Part shown: one piece after another, positions 1-7,434 of the stretch
How the letters are laid out: each line of letters opens with the position of its first letter
Numbering within the stretch: the first letter of the stretch is position 1
DNA from: JAAZDN01 sp964440875
GTDB taxonomy: Bacteria > Bacillota_I > Bacilli_A > Erysipelotrichales > Erysipelotrichaceae
Length of the DNA stretch: 34,028 nt
Assembly (NCBI GenBank): GCA_964440875.1
Contig: CAYTTS010000004.1
Coordinates: 1-34,028, forward strand
Direction: 5' to 3'
Notes under the pieces: model-generated
The model's database searches: none
The model's input: only the letters and a program-made list of their open reading frames with translations
Told to the model about the DNA's origin: nothing
Program-made: the position numbers and the translations under genes

Positions 1-2
1 TA

Positions 3-50
3 GTTGTCGTTGTCTCATTAGTAGTTCAAATGATGATGGGGTTAATGTAA
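3..50 (+). CDS. 3' end of an unidentified gene, probably a membrane protein (partial)
   Basis: An open frame enters from the left edge and reads VVVVSLVVQMMMGLM before the TAA at 48-50. The residues are almost all hydrophobic, as in a final transmembrane helix. An intrinsic terminator begins eight bases after the stop, which supports a real gene end. Too little is present to name the family. Confidence 0.5.
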   Translation, partial: VVVVSLVVQMMMGLM

Positions 51-57
51 TTATTTG

Positions 58-84
58 CCAAGTATTAATTTACTTGGTTTTTTT
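58..84 (+). terminator. Intrinsic terminator of the upstream partial gene
   Basis: A 7-bp stem CCAAGTA (58-64) / TACTTGG (71-77) has a 6-base loop and is followed by a T run (78-84). It lies just after the stop at 48-50 and separates that gene from the MBL-fold gene. Confidence 0.75.
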
Positions 85-129
85 ATTATTATATTATTAT
101 ATTATTAGAGTAGAATGAGAAGGTGGTTT

Positions 130-784
130 ATGAAAATAAGTAAATTAAAAAATAGAAGTACTGTATTTACTAAAAACTTAGCTGGTTGGGATTTACATAT
201 TCAATTAATTAGAGCTAATAAATATAATTATCTAATAGATACAGGTCTTGGTCCTTTAATGATGAAGGAGATTATTGCCTATTTAAAAGACGATGATAAG
301 GAGTTAATTATTATTAATACTCACTATCACTTTGATCATATATTAGGTAACTCAGCTTTTAAAGATAATATAATAGTCTCATCAGCTTTAACAAAGTCTA
401 AGCTTGATAAAGATTGGCAAACGATAATTAGTGGTAAAGATAATTATTTTGATGGTAGTATTGAGAAAGTATTGCCGAATAAAACATTTATTAAAGAATT
501 GTATTTTAGTGAAGATAAGATAAGACTATTTATTAGTCCCCGGGCATACAGTTGATAGTATTAGTGTTTTAGATGAGCTTGATAAGGTATTAAATATTGG
601 TGATAATATCGGTGATAGCAGTGAATATTTACTTCCTAGTTTGGAAGTATTAGAAAGTGAGTATTTAGAAACGCTTGAAGAGTATCTAGAATTAGATTTT
701 GATACTGTAGTTTCAGGTCATATTGGTATCTTTTCAAGAAGACTTTTAAAAGATTTAATTATGGAGCTTAAACATCAAATATGA
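130..784 (+). pseudogene. MBL-fold metallo-hydrolase interrupted by a +1 frameshift
   Basis: The first part carries the metallo-beta-lactamase metal motif THYHFDH (H70, H72, D74, H75 when counted from an ATG at 115) and an upstream IDTGLG strand. The frame breaks in the run CCCC at 538-541 and stops at 553-555. Dropping one C restores SPGHTVDS, the family's third conserved motif (H-x-P-G-H-T-x-D-S type), and the frame then runs to the TGA at 782-784 through a final VVSGHIG, which supplies the last metal histidine. The restored protein is about 218 residues, normal for a stand-alone MBL hydrolase of the glyoxalase II/YflN type. ATG 130 is preferred to ATG 115 because AGAAGGTGG sits just in front of it. 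The substrate is unknown. The extra C may be a true mutation or a sequencing error in a homopolymer. Confidence 0.75.
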
Positions 785-794
785 TGTTTTTTTT
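770..794 (+). terminator. Terminator overlapping the end of the MBL-fold gene
   Basis: The stem AAACATCA (770-777) / TGATGTTT (782-789) has the loop AATA and runs into eight T's. The stop codon of the restored MBL frame (TGA, 782-784) is the first part of the right arm, so coding sequence and terminator share bases. Confidence 0.75.
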
Positions 795-805
795 ATTTTG
801 TGTAT

Positions 806-819
806 TGTAAGCGTTAATA
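806..819 (+). promoter_or_regulatory. cre-like CcpA site upstream of adhP
   Basis: TGTAAGCGTTAATA matches the Bacillus cre consensus TGWNANCGNTNWCA at all positions except the 13th, where C is replaced by T. It lies about 90 bases upstream of the adhP -35 box. A ccpA gene is present in this window. A role in carbon control of adhP is an inference from one sequence match. Confidence 0.45.
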
Positions 820-910
820 AGTTTTAATACTCAAAAGTTGCTGAAAGGGGATAGGTAAAGGCTATCTTAATTATTGTGAAAAACGCTTGAAATTAACTAT
901 TGCATAAGTC

Positions 911-939
911 TTGTATCCTAATTATTCTTGGTTTATAAT
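911..939 (+). promoter_or_regulatory. SigA-type promoter of adhP
   Basis: TTGTAT (911-916), a 17-base spacer and a perfect TATAAT (934-939) form a good vegetative promoter. The expected start of transcription is near 946, inside the Rex-like operator. Confidence 0.75.
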
Positions 940-944
940 TACAA

Positions 945-960
945 TGTGAAATAATTCACA
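945..960 (+). promoter_or_regulatory. Rex-type operator at the adhP transcription start
   Basis: TGTGAAATAATTCACA is the TGTGAA-N4-TTCACA palindrome typical of the redox repressor Rex (family consensus TTGTGAAnnnnTTCACAA). It lies 5 bases after the -10 box and covers the predicted +1, a position where bound Rex would block RNA polymerase. Rex releases DNA when NADH/NAD is high and classically controls fermentative alcohol dehydrogenases, which fits the downstream gene. The rex gene is not in this window. Confidence 0.8.
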
Positions 961-980
961 GTCAAAGGGAGGTAATTTAG

Positions 981-1994
981 ATGAGAGCAGTAGTAGTAAC
1001 AAGTGATAAGAGTGTTGAGGTAGTTGAGAAGACTTTACGTCCGATTAAAGCTAATGAGGCATTACTGGATATGGAATATTGTGGAGTATGCCATACTGAC
1101 TTACATGTTAAAAATCATGATTTTGGAGATGTCACAGGAAGAACTTTGGGACATGAAGGTGTTGGAGTTGTAAAAGAGATTGGTGATAGTGTTACAAGTC
1201 TTAAGATTGGTGATCGTGTTAGTGTTGCCTGGTTTTTCGAAGGTTGTGGACACTGTGAGTATTGTGTTTCAGGTAATGAGACTTTATGTCGTTCAGCTAA
1301 AAATGCTGGATACTCAGTTGATGGGGGTATGGCTGAAGAGTGTATAGTAACTGCTGATTATGCAGTTAAAGTACCTGATGGTTTAGACCCTGCGGCAGCA
1401 AGTAGTGTTACTTGTGCTGGAGTAACAACTTATAAAGCCATTAAGTTAGCTAATCTTACACCTGGACAATGGATTATTATCTCAGGAATGGGAGGGCTAG
1501 GTAACTTAGCCTTACAATATGCTAAGAGAGTATTTAACTTAAAAGTAATTGCAGTTGATGTTAATGAGAAACAATTAGAGTTTGCTAAAGAGTGTGGTGC
1601 TGATATTTGTTTAAACCCACTTGAAGTAGATATTGTAAAAGAGATTCAAGAGCGAGTAGGTGGAGCACATGCTGCAGTCGTTACAGCGGTTGCTAAGTCT
1701 GCCTTTAATCAAGCTGTAGATTCAGTAAGAGCAGGGGCAAGAATTGTTGCAGTTGGACTTCCTAGTGAGTCAATGGACTTAAGTATTCCACGTTTAGTCT
1801 TAGATGGAATTCAAGTTATTGGATCTTTAGTTGGAACAAGAATCGACTTAGCTGAAGCCTTTGAAGCTGCTAAAGAAGGATTAGTCATTCCTAAAGTTGA
1901 ATTAAGACCTTTAGAAGATATTAATGATATTTTTGCTGAAATGGAAGCTGGAAGTATTACAGGACGTATGGTTCTGGATATGAAGTCTAAATAA
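981..1994 (+). CDS. adhP: Zinc-dependent alcohol dehydrogenase AdhP
   Basis: This is a medium-chain dehydrogenase of 337 residues, the usual AdhP length, which interconverts alcohols and aldehydes with NAD(H). The catalytic zinc ligands are C37 (GVCHTDLH), H58 (LGHEG) and C145. The structural zinc is held by C89, C92, C95 and C103. The nucleotide-binding turn is GMGGLG at 169-174. AGGGAGGT lies 8 bases before the ATG. The gene stands alone between its own promoter and a strong terminator. A Rex operator at the promoter and a cre-like site further upstream suggest induction during fermentation, when NADH accumulates, so ethanol formation from acetaldehyde is the likely direction. The family assignment is firm; the in vivo substrate is inferred. 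Confidence 0.95.
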   Translation: MRAVVVTSDKSVEVVEKTLRPIKANEALLDMEYCGVCHTDLHVKNHDFGDVTGRTLGHEGVGVVKEIGDSVTSLKIGDRVSVAWFFEGCGHCEYCVSGNETLCRSAKNAGYSVDGGMAEECIVTADYAVKVPDGLDPAAASSVTCAGVTTYKAIKLANLTPGQWIIISGMGGLGNLALQYAKRVFNLKVIAVDVNEKQLEFAKECGADICLNPLEVDIVKEIQERVGGAHAAVVTAVAKSAFNQAVDSVRAGARIVAVGLPSESMDLSIPRLVLDGIQVIGSLVGTRIDLAEAFEAAKEGLVIPKVELRPLEDINDIFAEMEAGSITGRMVLDMKSK

Positions 1995-2004
1995 TAGGTA
2001 TTAA

Positions 2005-2032
2005 AAAAGGAAGATCAGCTGATCTTCCTTTT
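2005..2032. terminator. Bidirectional terminator between adhP and the DUF1576 gene
   Basis: A perfect 28-base palindrome is centred between 2018 and 2019 (inner part AGATCAGCTGATCT). It ends in T's on the plus strand (2029-2032) and has A's on its left flank (2003-2008) that give a T run on the minus strand. It lies between two convergent genes and can end both. Confidence 0.9.
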
Positions 2033-2046
2033 GTGTCTTATACTTT

Positions 2047-3273
2047 TTATTTTTTGATTTTATGTGCAAATATTGTTTCATAGATTGGTATTATGAAGGC
2101 ACATGTAACTCCAATTGAGAATCCTGTGTTATATAATACTAATCCACCGTGTAAGTTTCCTGTGTTTTGTGTTACAGAAGCATTAATGAATGCCGCGATA
2201 ACTGCAGGTATAAATCCAAATTCTTTTGCGATTGGTGCAAGTCCTGTTAAGAATAACATCATCAAGATAATTGATGGTGAAGACATTGTCCATGTACTTC
2301 CTAGTGATGCTAAGATAACACCTAGAAAGATTGGGGCAATGTTTTTAACATGCTTACCTGATCCCATAAAGGAAACAATTCCAATTACACCACCAAGGAT
2401 TGGTCCATTTAATGGTGCATCTAAGATATAGATGACTGCTAGTGTGAATAAACCTAATGTTCCACCGTTAATAAAGACTGTCGACATATCATAGTCTTTA
2501 AAGTAGTCTTGCTCTTTTGCACTTGTTTTTGCTAGTTGTAAGTATTTTTTAATACCTTTATCTTTAATTAATCCGTATACTAATATTGCTGCAAATAATA
2601 ATCCGAAAATAATATAAAGTTCAAGATGCTTATCCATATCCCACATGCTTACTGATTCAATTGTAAATCCGTATGATCTCATTACTGAAACATATACTGT
2701 TCCAATAATACCTACGGCAACTCCTGTGTTATATAAACTGTAGTTTTTATGTAATTGTCTTACGTGTGGAGATAACATATGAACGATTAATCCCATTGAG
2801 ATTCCAAAGAATAATGCTAATGGTATTCTCGTTACGTTTGGTATATCAAAGACAAATAATGCATCTGAGATAAATGGTGCAAGCGATGTTGCGTATAGTG
2901 TTGTTGATATTGTATCTCTTACATCTTTTTTAAATATTTTTGGATATAATAAACCACCGATTAAAATTGGCCAAACATTTAAAATGTTTTTTCCGAAAAA
3001 AGCGAAACCAACTGTAAACATAGCTGCTCCAAAGTTATTACCGTCAAAATCTGATTTTGTTAGATCCAATATAATTGTTGATATTAATCCTACTAATCCA
3101 GCATTTAAAAATGCTGCCCCAAGTCCTGCTTTAGCGAAGGCATCAACTAATAAGCCGGCTCTACCTTGGACTAAAACTCCTAAATTTTCTATTATTGTTA
3201 TATTCGGTTCAATGATAAATCCTAATAAAATAAGGAAAAAGACTGAACTATATAATAATTTTCTTACATTCAT
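2047..3273 (-). CDS. DUF1576 family polytopic membrane protein
   Basis: The protein has 408 residues, very hydrophobic throughout, with about ten or more membrane spans beginning with an N-terminal helix at residues 6-22. It resembles the DUF1576 family, whose function is not established. The two halves are similar: FLNAGLVGL (55-63) matches FINGGTLGL (267-275); GKNILNVWPILIGG (94-107) matches GKHVKNIAPIFLGV (306-319); LAPFISD (131-137) matches LAPIAKE (345-351); and SLYNTGVAVG (179-188) matches VLYNTGFSIG (379-388). Such an internal repeat is typical of transporters, so a carrier or channel role is a reasonable inference, but the substrate is unknown. AAAGGTGATT precedes the ATG. It is a single gene, convergent with adhP and divergent from pnp. 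A triple TTGTRCA repeat lies 32-59 bases upstream. Confidence 0.8.
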   Translation of the reverse strand: MNVRKLLYSSVFFLILLGFIIEPNITIIENLGVLVQGRAGLLVDAFAKAGLGAAFLNAGLVGLISTIILDLTKSDFDGNNFGAAMFTVGFAFFGKNILNVWPILIGGLLYPKIFKKDVRDTISTTLYATSLAPFISDALFVFDIPNVTRIPLALFFGISMGLIVHMLSPHVRQLHKNYSLYNTGVAVGIIGTVYVSVMRSYGFTIESVSMWDMDKHLELYIIFGLLFAAILVYGLIKDKGIKKYLQLAKTSAKEQDYFKDYDMSTVFINGGTLGLFTLAVIYILDAPLNGPILGGVIGIVSFMGSGKHVKNIAPIFLGVILASLGSTWTMSSPSIILMMLFLTGLAPIAKEFGFIPAVIAAFINASVTQNTGNLHGGLVLYNTGFSIGVTCAFIIPIYETIFAHKIKK

Positions 3274-3304
3274 TTCTAATCACCTTTGAATATATTACTC
3301 AAAA

Positions 3305-3332
3305 TTGTGCAAATTGTACAGTCTTTTGTGCA
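3305..3332. repeat. Three direct TTGTRCA heptamers upstream of the DUF1576 gene
   Basis: TTGTGCA (3305-3311), TTGTACA (3314-3320) and TTGTGCA (3326-3332) are direct repeats with start-to-start spacings of 9 and 12 bases. They lie in the divergent region between the DUF1576 gene and pnp, close to the DUF1576 start, where an operator or upstream activator site would be expected. No known regulator is assigned. Confidence 0.4.
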
Positions 3333-3425
3333 CTTTTACTTAAAACTAACTAGTAGCTTTCTTTTTTACTATATTACGCTTCTAAAATTAAGTATTTTTA
3401 TCTTGTCTATAATATATAGATTAGT

Positions 3426-3455
3426 TTGTTTAAAGACTTATTAATATGCTATAAT
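3426..3455 (+). promoter_or_regulatory. Promoter of pnp
   Basis: TGCTATAAT at 3447-3455 is an extended -10 with perfect TATAAT (3450-3455). TTGTTT (3426-3431) lies 18 bases upstream as a -35. The rest of the 193-base divergent region holds the TTGTRCA repeats and no other gene; I could not place a convincing minus-strand promoter in it. Confidence 0.65.
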
Positions 3456-3482
3456 TAATGCATTAAATAAGGAGACTAAGAG

Positions 3483-5624
3483 ATGAAGAGAGAGTACGAA
3501 TTTAAGTTTAATGGGCAATCGTTTATTGTTGAGACAGGACAGATTGCTAAACAAGCCGGAGGGTCCGTGATTGTTAGATATGGTGAGACAGTAGTTTTAA
3601 GTACTGCCACTGCAAGTAAGAAAGCAAAAGATTTACCATTTTTCCCTTTAACAGTATCATTTGAAGAGAAATTATATTCAGCAGGTAAGATTCCTGGTGG
3701 ATTTTTACGTCGTGAAGGAAGACCAAGTGAAACAGCTACTTTAAACTCACGTTTAGTAGATAGAACACTTAGACCTTTATTCGCTGATGGATTTAGAAAT
3801 GAAGTACAAGTCGTTAATACTGTACTATCAGTTGATCCAGAGAAAAGTGTTGAGATGGCAGGTCTACTTGGATCATCACTAGCACTATGTATTTCAAACA
3901 TTCCATTTAATGGACCTGTTGGTGGAGTACAATTAGGTTTGGTTGATGGTGAGTATATCGTTAACCCATCAAATAGCCAATTAGAAAACTCAGTATTAGA
4001 GTTAACAGTTGCTGGTACTAAAGATGCAATTAACATGGTTGAAGCAGGAGCTAAAGAAGTTACTGAAGAAGTTATGCTAGATGCACTTATGCAAGCACAT
4101 GATTTCATTAAAGAAATCGTTGAATTCCAAGAGAGCGTGATTGCTGAAGTTGGAAAAGAAAAAATGGAAGTAGTACTTTATGAGTATGATCAAGAATTAG
4201 CAGCTGAAGTTGCTGAGAAATTTGATGCTGACTTAAGAAGTGCTGTTGGAACATTTGATAAATTAGAGCGTCAAGATAAGATTGATGCAATCCAAGATGC
4301 AGCTCTAGAATTATTTGAAGAAAAATATGCTGATGCTGATAACTTAAGTCGTATCTTAAGTGATGTTAAAGACATCGTATCAGACATCGTTAAAGATGAA
4401 GTAAGAAGAGCTATCTCACAAGATAAAGTTCGTCCTGATGGAAGAAAACCAGATGAGATTAGACCTTTAGCTTCAGAAATAGATTTATTACCAAGAGTTC
4501 ACGGAAGTGCATTATTCACTCGTGGACAAACACAAGTATTATCAGTAACAACTTTAGGCGCTATGAATGAAGTTCAAATTATTGATGATATCTCAGATGA
4601 AGAATCAAAACGCTTTATGCACCATTACAACTTCCCACCATATTCAGTTGGTGAAGTAGGACGTATGGGTGGAGCAGGCCGTCGTGAGATTGGACATGGA
4701 GCATTAGGAGAGAAAGCTTTACTACAAGTTATTCCAAGTGAAGAAGAATTCCCATATGCAATTCGTGTAGTATCAGAAGTTCTTGAATCAAATGGTTCAT
4801 CATCACAAGCATCAATTTGTGCAAGTACAATGTCACTAATGGCTGCCGGAGTTCCAATTAAAGCACCAGTTGCAGGTATTGCAATGGGTATGGTTATGTA
4901 TGATGGCGAATATGCAATTTTATCAGACATCCAAGGATTAGAAGATGCATTTGGAGATATGGACTTTAAAGTTGCTGGTACACCAAAAGGTATTACAGCA
5001 ATGCAAATGGATATTAAAGTAGATGGTATATCTCGTGAAATCTTAGAAGAAGCATTAAGCCAGGCTAAGATTGGACGTGACCATATTATGGAAAATATGT
5101 TAAGTGCAATCTCAGAAGTTAGAGAAGATGTTGGTAAATATGCACCTAAGATGGAAAGATTACAAATTCCAGTTGATAAGATCCGTGATGTTATTGGTCG
5201 TGGTGGAGATGTAATCAATGATATTATTGAAAAATCAGACGATGTTAAGATTGATATCGAAGATGATGGATCAGTAGTTATCTACCATAGTAGTAGAGAA
5301 TCAATTAATAAAGCGAAGGCAATGATTGAAAACATCGTTAAAGTTGCTGAAGTAGGAGAAATTTATGATGCTAAAGTTGTTCGTATCGAAAACTTTGGAG
5401 CATTTGTTTCACTATTCCCAGGAACAGATGGACTACTACACATCTCAAAATTAGATCACAAACGTGTAGAAAAAGTAACTGACGTAGTTAACTTAGGTGA
5501 TATTGTTAAAGTTAAAGTAATGGAAATTGACGATAGAGGCCGAGTAAACGTTTCACGTAAAGACTTACTACCAAAACCAGAAAGAAAACCAGCGGAAAAT
5601 GCTAAAAAGGTAGAGGAAAAATAA
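3483..5624 (+). CDS. pnp: Polyribonucleotide nucleotidyltransferase (PNPase)
   Basis: This enzyme degrades RNA 3' to 5' with phosphate, releasing nucleoside diphosphates, and is the main 3' exonuclease of the Firmicute degradosome. The 713 residues are full length. An RNase PH domain comes first (GGSVIVRYGET near the start, RREGRPSE near 80-87). It is followed by the helical linker, the second and catalytic RNase PH domain (about 310-520, with FMHHYNFPPYSVGEVG and RREIGHG), a KH domain with the loop GRGG at 572-575, and a C-terminal S1 domain (about 622-690, GAFVSLFPGTDGLLHISKL). AAGGAG lies 8 bases before the ATG. In many Firmicutes pnp follows rpsO. Here it has its own promoter, with a divergent membrane-protein gene upstream. 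Confidence 0.98.
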   Translation: MKREYEFKFNGQSFIVETGQIAKQAGGSVIVRYGETVVLSTATASKKAKDLPFFPLTVSFEEKLYSAGKIPGGFLRREGRPSETATLNSRLVDRTLRPLFADGFRNEVQVVNTVLSVDPEKSVEMAGLLGSSLALCISNIPFNGPVGGVQLGLVDGEYIVNPSNSQLENSVLELTVAGTKDAINMVEAGAKEVTEEVMLDALMQAHDFIKEIVEFQESVIAEVGKEKMEVVLYEYDQELAAEVAEKFDADLRSAVGTFDKLERQDKIDAIQDAALELFEEKYADADNLSRILSDVKDIVSDIVKDEVRRAISQDKVRPDGRKPDEIRPLASEIDLLPRVHGSALFTRGQTQVLSVTTLGAMNEVQIIDDISDEESKRFMHHYNFPPYSVGEVGRMGGAGRREIGHGALGEKALLQVIPSEEEFPYAIRVVSEVLESNGSSSQASICASTMSLMAAGVPIKAPVAGIAMGMVMYDGEYAILSDIQGLEDAFGDMDFKVAGTPKGITAMQMDIKVDGISREILEEALSQAKIGRDHIMENMLSAISEVREDVGKYAPKMERLQIPVDKIRDVIGRGGDVINDIIEKSDDVKIDIEDDGSVVIYHSSRESINKAKAMIENIVKVAEVGEIYDAKVVRIENFGAFVSLFPGTDGLLHISKLDHKRVEKVTDVVNLGDIVKVKVMEIDDRGRVNVSRKDLLPKPERKPAENAKKVEEK

Positions 5625-5636
5625 AAATATTTAAAA

Positions 5637-5655
5637 GCCCCCTAGTTTAGGGGGC
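5637..5655 (+). terminator. Strong GC hairpin between pnp and pepF
   Basis: An 8-bp stem GCCCCCTA (5637-5644) / TAGGGGGC (5648-5655) has a 3-base loop. It lies 12 bases after the pnp stop and 24 before pepF. The following sequence (ATATTTATAG) is a poor T tract, so it may only partly end transcription or may protect the pnp 3' end while allowing read-through into pepF. Confidence 0.6.
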
Positions 5656-5679
5656 ATATTTATAGAAAGAGGTATACAT

Positions 5680-7434
5680 ATGCATAGATGGGATTTAACG
5701 GTATTTTATGAAGGATTAGATGATCCTAAATACATTAGTGATAGAGAAAGACTAGTATCATTAATTGATGAAATTGATGAAGCGGCTAAAAACTTAAATG
5801 AAGTTAATATTGAAAGTGTTAAACGCGTATTAGAGTTAAGAAACGAATATGCAACACTACTTAGAACAGTCTTCGGATTTTTAAGTTTATCAAATAGTGC
5901 TGACACTGCGGATACAGATATTATTAGTAATATTCAACAAGTATTAAGTGTCAATGCGAAAGTATCAGAAGCAAACGCAATTATTGATGAATATATTTCA
6001 AATATTGAAAATTTAGAAGAATTGTGTGCTGATGATTATATAGCTGCCCATAAGTTTTACTTAAGCGAAATCATTGATCAAAAACAATATCAATTAAGTG
6101 CGAAAGAAGAAGCACTGATTTCAAAGATCAACTTAAATGGTGTAACAAACTGGGAAGATTTATATGATTATTTAACATCAAGCTACACTATGGACTATAA
6201 TGGTGAAAAAATCACTTTAACAGAAGTTAGAAACTTAGCTTACAGTGATGATGCAGATGTTAGAAAAGCGGCATATGAAGCAGAGATTAAAGGTTATAGT
6301 GGACTAGAAGATAGTTTAGCTTACTCACTAAATAGTATTAAAGGACATGTTAATACGATGGTTGAGTTAAGAGGTTATGAAAGTCCGATTGATATGACTT
6401 TAATTGATTCAAGAATGAGTAAGGAAACATTAGCTGCTATGTTTAGCGCAATTGATGATGTACTACCTAAATTTAGACAATTTTTACAACATAAAGGAAA
6501 GTTATTAGGCCATGATAATGGACTACCATTCTATGACTTATTTGCACCATTAGTTAAAAGTGATAAAAAATATACTGTCGAGTATGCTGAGGAGATGGTA
6601 TTAAATAGTTTTAAAACATTTAGTTCAGATTTACATGATATGACAAAGGAAGCATTCGATAATAATTGGATTGACTACTTACCAAGAGAAAATAAACGCG
6701 GTGGAGCATTCTGTTCAAATCAACCACAGTTTAAGGAAAGTCGTATCTTACACAACTATGGAGAAGATCTTGGAAGTGTTGTAACACTAGCTCATGAGCT
6801 AGGTCATGCTTATCATGGATTCCGTATTCAAGATCACTACATGCTAAATACAAGCTATGTAATGCCAATTGCTGAGACAGCATCAAACTTCTGTGAATTA
6901 ATCTTAAGTGAAGCTGCTTTAGAGACTGCAAGCCGTAGTGAAAAAATTGAATTATTAGAAAATATGATAAGTGATGCAACACAAGTAATCGTTGATATCT
7001 ACTCAAGATACTTATTTGAAGAGAGTGTCTTTACTAATCGTGCTGATAAATTCTTAAGTGCAAATGACTTAAAAGATCTTATGTTAGATGCACAAGCTAA
7101 AACATATGGTGATGGTTTAGATGAAAACTATAGACATCCATATATGTGGGCATGTAAAGGACACTACTACAGTAGTGGAAGAAACTTCTATAACTTCCCA
7201 TATGCTTATGGAGCTTTATTCTCTAAAGGTTTATATGCGAACTATTTAGAAAATAGTGAAGGCTTTGTTGAGAAATATGACAATATGTTAACTAATACGA
7301 CAGTATTATCATGTGAAGATATCGGTGATTTAGTTGATGTAAATGTTAGAGAAAAAGCATTCTGGGCTAAGAGTTTAGAAATGATGACTAATATGATTGA
7401 TGAATTTATTGAAATAACGAGTGAGGGACTATAA
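5680..7434 (+). CDS. pepF: Oligoendopeptidase F, M3 family zinc peptidase
   Basis: This cytoplasmic metallopeptidase cleaves short peptides. The 584 residues fit the PepF size of about 600. The zinc motif HELGH occupies 372-376 within LAHELGHAYHGF, and the third ligand is expected at E399 (AETASNFCE). The C-terminal region has the family's Y/G-rich stretch (GHYYSSGRNFYNFPYAYG) that lines the substrate cleft. There is no signal peptide. AAAGAGGT precedes the ATG. The TAA shares its last A with the ATG of pepV (TAATG), so the two peptidases are translationally coupled. Together they would break imported oligopeptides to dipeptides and then to amino acids. Confidence 0.96.
   Translation: MHRWDLTVFYEGLDDPKYISDRERLVSLIDEIDEAAKNLNEVNIESVKRVLELRNEYATLLRTVFGFLSLSNSADTADTDIISNIQQVLSVNAKVSEANAIIDEYISNIENLEELCADDYIAAHKFYLSEIIDQKQYQLSAKEEALISKINLNGVTNWEDLYDYLTSSYTMDYNGEKITLTEVRNLAYSDDADVRKAAYEAEIKGYSGLEDSLAYSLNSIKGHVNTMVELRGYESPIDMTLIDSRMSKETLAAMFSAIDDVLPKFRQFLQHKGKLLGHDNGLPFYDLFAPLVKSDKKYTVEYAEEMVLNSFKTFSSDLHDMTKEAFDNNWIDYLPRENKRGGAFCSNQPQFKESRILHNYGEDLGSVVTLAHELGHAYHGFRIQDHYMLNTSYVMPIAETASNFCELILSEAALETASRSEKIELLENMISDATQVIVDIYSRYLFEESVFTNRADKFLSANDLKDLMLDAQAKTYGDGLDENYRHPYMWACKGHYYSSGRNFYNFPYAYGALFSKGLYANYLENSEGFVEKYDNMLTNTTVLSCEDIGDLVDVNVREKAFWAKSLEMMTNMIDEFIEITSEGL

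Noticed and set aside
85..108. ATT-rich short repeats before the MBL-fold gene
   Set aside because: Simple A/T sequence common in such DNA, with no longer periodic array and no flanking features of a mobile element.
876..892. Second cre-like stretch (GAAAAACGCTTGAAA) before adhP
   Set aside because: The central CG is shifted by one base relative to the consensus, so it does not fit a cre site.
3476..5218. Long open frames on the minus strand inside pnp
   Set aside because: They are antisense to a strongly conserved PNPase, lack ribosome-binding sites and resemble no protein; they arise from codon bias in the real frame.
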